From NCBI RefSeq assembly GCF_003390915.1, contig NZ_QMEM01000010.1, positions 1 through 64,000 of the forward strand: a stretch of 64,000 nt of DNA, written 5' to 3'. A program made the position numbers and the translations under genes. Below, piece after piece: positions 61,868-64,000 of the stretch. Source of the DNA: Lewinella sp. IMCC34183. GTDB lineage: Bacteria; Bacteroidota; Bacteroidia; Chitinophagales; Saprospiraceae. Position 1 is the stretch's first letter, and every line of letters starts with the position of its first letter. The notes under the pieces are model-generated. The model worked only from the letters and a program-made list of their open reading frames with translations. It searched no databases and had not been told where the DNA came from.

Positions 61868-62268
61868 GGACGTTTGCTGTGTCGGTTACGTGGGGGGATA
61901 CTGGGAGGTACCCACGATGGTTACAACCCAAGGAAGGATTTTTTTGCCGGGGGTTGCTCGGGCTGGGTGGATGAGGTTCTTTCACCGCCAGCGGGCACTT
62001 GCGCGGTCGGAGACCGCATCCTACTGCGCTGCCGGAGGCAGCATCGTACTGCCAGAAATCCACGTGAATCTGTGATGAAGCGAAGCGTCTCCGTGACGCC
62101 ACAGGCGATCTGCGTTGAACTTCCCCTGCTGTGACCTCATGCGAGTCATCAGCGCGGTCGGAGACCGCCCTGTACTGCCGCGGTCGGAGACCGCATCCTA
62201 CTGCGCTGCCGCACTGCACTTCACAGCCGTTAACCGCGTTGTACGGACAGCCAGAATACCCCTCAGCC
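61868..62268. repeat. Intergenic region with GCGGTC-GGA-GACCGC hairpins
   Basis: Three copies of GCGGTCGGAGACCGC at 62003-62017, 62154-62168 and 62180-62194, each a 6-bp stem with a 3-nt loop. Copies 1 and 3 are followed by the same ATCCTACTGCGCTGCC word. The dispersed word AGGCGATCTGCGTTG (62103-62117) is the complement of the one at 45885-45899. The region is upstream of the sigma gene (minus strand) and of the small membrane protein (plus strand). Confidence 0.7.
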
Positions 62269-62451
62269 ATGCCCAAAAACCCCGCACCCGCGCCCGCGCC
62301 CCCGCCCCCGAAGAAGACTTCCACCCTGAAGAAGGTGGTCTATGGAGTAATCCTGTTGATCGTGATCTCGCTGATCCTGCAGGCCCTCGGCGTCGGGGTG
62401 ATGGACCGCCGGGAAGAGAACAGCTTCATTGAGCAGCCGCATAACGAATAG
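62269..62451 (+). CDS. Small single-helix membrane protein
   Basis: 60 residues from the ATG at 62269. A Pro/Ala-rich N-terminal part (KNPAPAPAPPPPKK) leads into one hydrophobic helix (VVYGVILLIVISLILQALGVGV) and a short charged C-terminus. A longer frame from 62131 is made of repeat-derived residues and not credible. No family recognised. Confidence 0.55.
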   Translation: MPKNPAPAPAPPPPKKTSTLKKVVYGVILLIVISLILQALGVGVMDRREENSFIEQPHNE

Positions 62452-62508
62452 GCCCGCACACGACAGCGTGGCGCGACAGAAAATTCGGTAACCTTGGTGG
62501 ATTGTAGG

Positions 62509-62970
62509 CTAGCCCCAGCCTACGCTGGAAAGCCCCGGGTAGAAGGGCCAGGGGATAACGGCCAGGATGATGAACAGGCCGATGCCGTAGAATACCGCAA
62601 TGGTCTTCCAGCCCACGTTGAGCTCCGCCTGCCGCTTGGCCTTGCTGTAGCCCACCGTAATGAGGATCGTAGCCAGGATCATGAGCCACCAGTGGAAGTA
62701 GTTGTAGTAGCGGGCCACCGAAGTGCCTTCCGCATCGGGCACGTCCGCCGCCACGCCGTAGGGGCTCAGCCACAGGTATAGTACCAGGCCCAGCAGCAAC
62801 TGAACGTGAACGGAGATCAGGCCGAACAGCGCGAGCTTGTCCTTGCCCGGGTATACGGTGCCACCGCCGCGCCGCGACAGGGCCCGGCCGATGGCCGCGA
62901 TAAGCAGGATCAGGACCACCCAGCGAAGGCCGGAGTGCGCATGTTGGACGGCGGTGTAAAGAACTCCCAT
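62509..62970 (-). CDS. Small four-helix membrane protein with conserved-looking histidines
   Basis: 153 residues from the ATG at 62970; an upstream in-frame start at 62997 is possible but adds charged residues. Four hydrophobic segments. Histidines sit at the N-terminus (VQHAHSGLRWVV), in the second segment (ISVHVQLLLG) and in the third (YFHWWLMI), an arrangement seen in heme-binding four-helix membrane proteins. Family assignment and heme binding are inference. Located 43 bp from the permease gene in the same orientation. Confidence 0.6.
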   Translation of the reverse strand: MGVLYTAVQHAHSGLRWVVLILLIAAIGRALSRRGGGTVYPGKDKLALFGLISVHVQLLLGLVLYLWLSPYGVAADVPDAEGTSVARYYNYFHWWLMILATILITVGYSKAKRQAELNVGWKTIAVFYGIGLFIILAVIPWPFYPGLSSVGWG

Positions 62971-63013
62971 AGGTGTACGTTGCTTGAAAGGGCGCAAGAT
63001 AGGCCCGCAGCGA

Positions 63014-64000
63014 CTATTCCTGCCCCAGTAGGTAGGCGTAGTCCTTCATCCCCTCGATATGCTTGAAGAGCACGCGCATCATGGCCACGACCGGAATGGC
63101 GACCACCGCCCCCAACGCACCCCACATCACCGTGAACGCGATGACGGCTACTACCGTCGTGAGCGGATTGATGTCGACCTCGTCGCCTACGATGAGGGGG
63201 GTAAGGATATAACTCTCCAGCAGCTGGGCGAGCGCCATGGTGCCCAGTACACCGAGGATCATGGTACTGCCACCCCCGCTCGCCACGGCGATGGCTACGG
63301 CGATAAAGCCGCCGATGATGTTGCCCAGGTACGGAATGATACTGAGGACCGCCACCAATACGGCGATCACGATGGCGTAGTCCAGCCCCACCAGGGTGAA
63401 GCCGATACCGTACAAGATGGAAAGGATGATGATGAGAATGAGGCGCCCCTTCAGGTAGTGTTGTACCACGCTCATGGATTCGTTCAGCGTCTGGTGCGTC
63501 TCCCCGCGGTGCTCGTCGGGGGTCCGGCGCAGGATGAACTCGCGCAGTCGTCCCTTCTGGGTGAGGAAGAGCACCACGTACACGAACATCAGGAGAAAAT
63601 CGCCCAGGATGCCCGCCGTCTGCGACAGCGCCCCCGTGATGCGGCTGACGCCGAAGGGCAGGTTACTGAGCATGCTGCCCTTCCCGCCGGAGGATACTGC
63701 GCCCGAGTCGGATCCCCCCCCGCCCCCGGTAGGTTGCTGCTGCTCCCGGGCCAGCGCAGTAGAATCGGAAGCGGTGGACGTAGACGTCTCCTGCTCGTCC
63801 TCACCGCCCGGCAGCATGGGAATCTGGTCGCGGGCCTTCTCGATCTGCTCGGTCAGCCGCTCCTCGATCTTCGGCCAGTTGCTGGCGAAGCGGGCGGCTT
63901 GCTTACCCACGGCAAAGAAGATCGCCGCGAAGAAGAGCAGCAGCAAAAAAGTAGCACCCGCGACGGCAAAGCCTGGCTTCCAGCCCCAGTCGCGCAGTTT
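63014..64000 (-). CDS. AI-2E family (UPF0118/PerM) permease, 5' end beyond the window
   Basis: The frame is open to the window edge (328 residues visible), so the start lies outside; a TTG at 63946 is not the likely start, since hydrophobic membrane sequence continues upstream of it. The visible part has an N-terminal membrane segment pair, a Ser/Thr/Gly-rich hydrophilic loop (STSTASDSTALAREQQQPTGGG), then several hydrophobic segments including IPYLGNIIGGFIAVAIAV and the C-terminal membrane part typical of AI-2E proteins (full length about 350-400 residues). Members export or move small signals or ions; true substrates are unclear. Confidence 0.85.
   Translation of the reverse strand, partial: KLRDWGWKPGFAVAGATFLLLLFFAAIFFAVGKQAARFASNWPKIEERLTEQIEKARDQIPMLPGGEDEQETSTSTASDSTALAREQQQPTGGGGGSDSGAVSSGGKGSMLSNLPFGVSRITGALSQTAGILGDFLLMFVYVVLFLTQKGRLREFILRRTPDEHRGETHQTLNESMSVVQHYLKGRLILIIILSILYGIGFTLVGLDYAIVIAVLVAVLSIIPYLGNIIGGFIAVAIAVASGGGSTMILGVLGTMALAQLLESYILTPLIVGDEVDINPLTTVVAVIAFTVMWGALGAVVAIPVVAMMRVLFKHIEGMKDYAYLLGQE

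Noticed and set aside
62131-62268. Longer start for the 62269 small membrane protein
   Set aside because: The added residues derive from the GCGGTCGGAGACCGC repeats and look non-coding.
60597-62324. Longer frame extending the HEAT-type anti-sigma upstream over the sigma gene
   Set aside because: The extra part is a shadow of the sigma gene and repeat DNA; the ATGA overlap start at 61343 is the natural one.
1-64000. tRNA, rRNA or mobile-element genes
   Set aside because: I looked for cloverleaf-like GC-rich stretches ending in CCA, rRNA words and transposase motifs in the gaps and saw none convincing.

Overview
The window looks like chromosomal DNA from a GC-rich member of the Bacteroidota, most likely the Saprospiria/Lewinella group. 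The evidence is type IX secretion (T9SS) sorting domains with the PNP motif, many short lipoproteins with an LxxC lipobox, DUF4252, DUF4097 and DUF5916 families, ECF sigma/anti-sigma operons, and few recognisable Shine-Dalgarno sites. The genus is an inference from gene content. I saw no rRNA, tRNA, CRISPR array, prophage, transposase or plasmid function.

Layout. 1-13 kb: cinA with an unusual basic repeat tail, a 2-oxoacid dehydrogenase E2, a methyltransferase/lipoprotein pair, a large TPR-CHAT (caspase-like) lipoprotein, a secreted CotH-family kinase with a T9SS tail, and an acyl-CoA dehydrogenase. 13-22 kb: mostly envelope proteins (lipoproteins, beta-barrels, a von Willebrand A lipoprotein), a Tat-exported oxidoreductase, a YdcZ transporter, and a small gene broken by one amber codon. 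22.4-26.7 kb: a two-gene phosphorelay (NtrC-type activator and hybrid kinase). 27-29.3 kb: a nearly identical tandem duplication of a T9SS cargo gene. 29.5-35.6 kb: oxidoreductase, GH28 polygalacturonase, PEGA-like lipoprotein, S41 peptidase. 35.6-50.4 kb: mainly housekeeping genes (ABC exporter, aminopeptidase P, methyltransferase, polysaccharide flippase, saccharopine dehydrogenase, zinc-ribbon coiled-coil protein, Nif3, heptose adenylyltransferase, SerA, CvpA, HolA). 50.9-62 kb: class III aminotransferase and two parallel ECF sigma operons separated by a radical SAM/SPASM gene and a 0.9-kb intergenic repeat array. The right edge holds small membrane proteins and an AI-2E family permease cut by the window end.

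Functional themes are envelope signalling and secretion. Each ECF sigma gene overlaps its putative anti-sigma gene by ATGA and is followed by secreted DUF proteins (two DUF4252 in one operon; two DUF4097 plus a DUF5916 in the other). The phosphorelay pair sits alone.

Much of the intergenic DNA is repetitive: 11-nt odd palindromes (40.7-40.9 kb), an array of six ~111-123 bp repeats (54.5-55.1 kb), GTAGT-rich inverted repeats, GCGGTC-GGA-GACCGC hairpins, and a dispersed CAACGCAGAT family. A decayed four-helix-bundle gene, recognisable only when an amber codon is read through, lies at 43.7-44.2 kb. I did not find a clear, complete, previously undescribed multi-gene system; the best leads are the repeat array beside the ECF sigma gene, the 11-nt palindrome cluster, the CHAT lipoprotein and the CinA tail.
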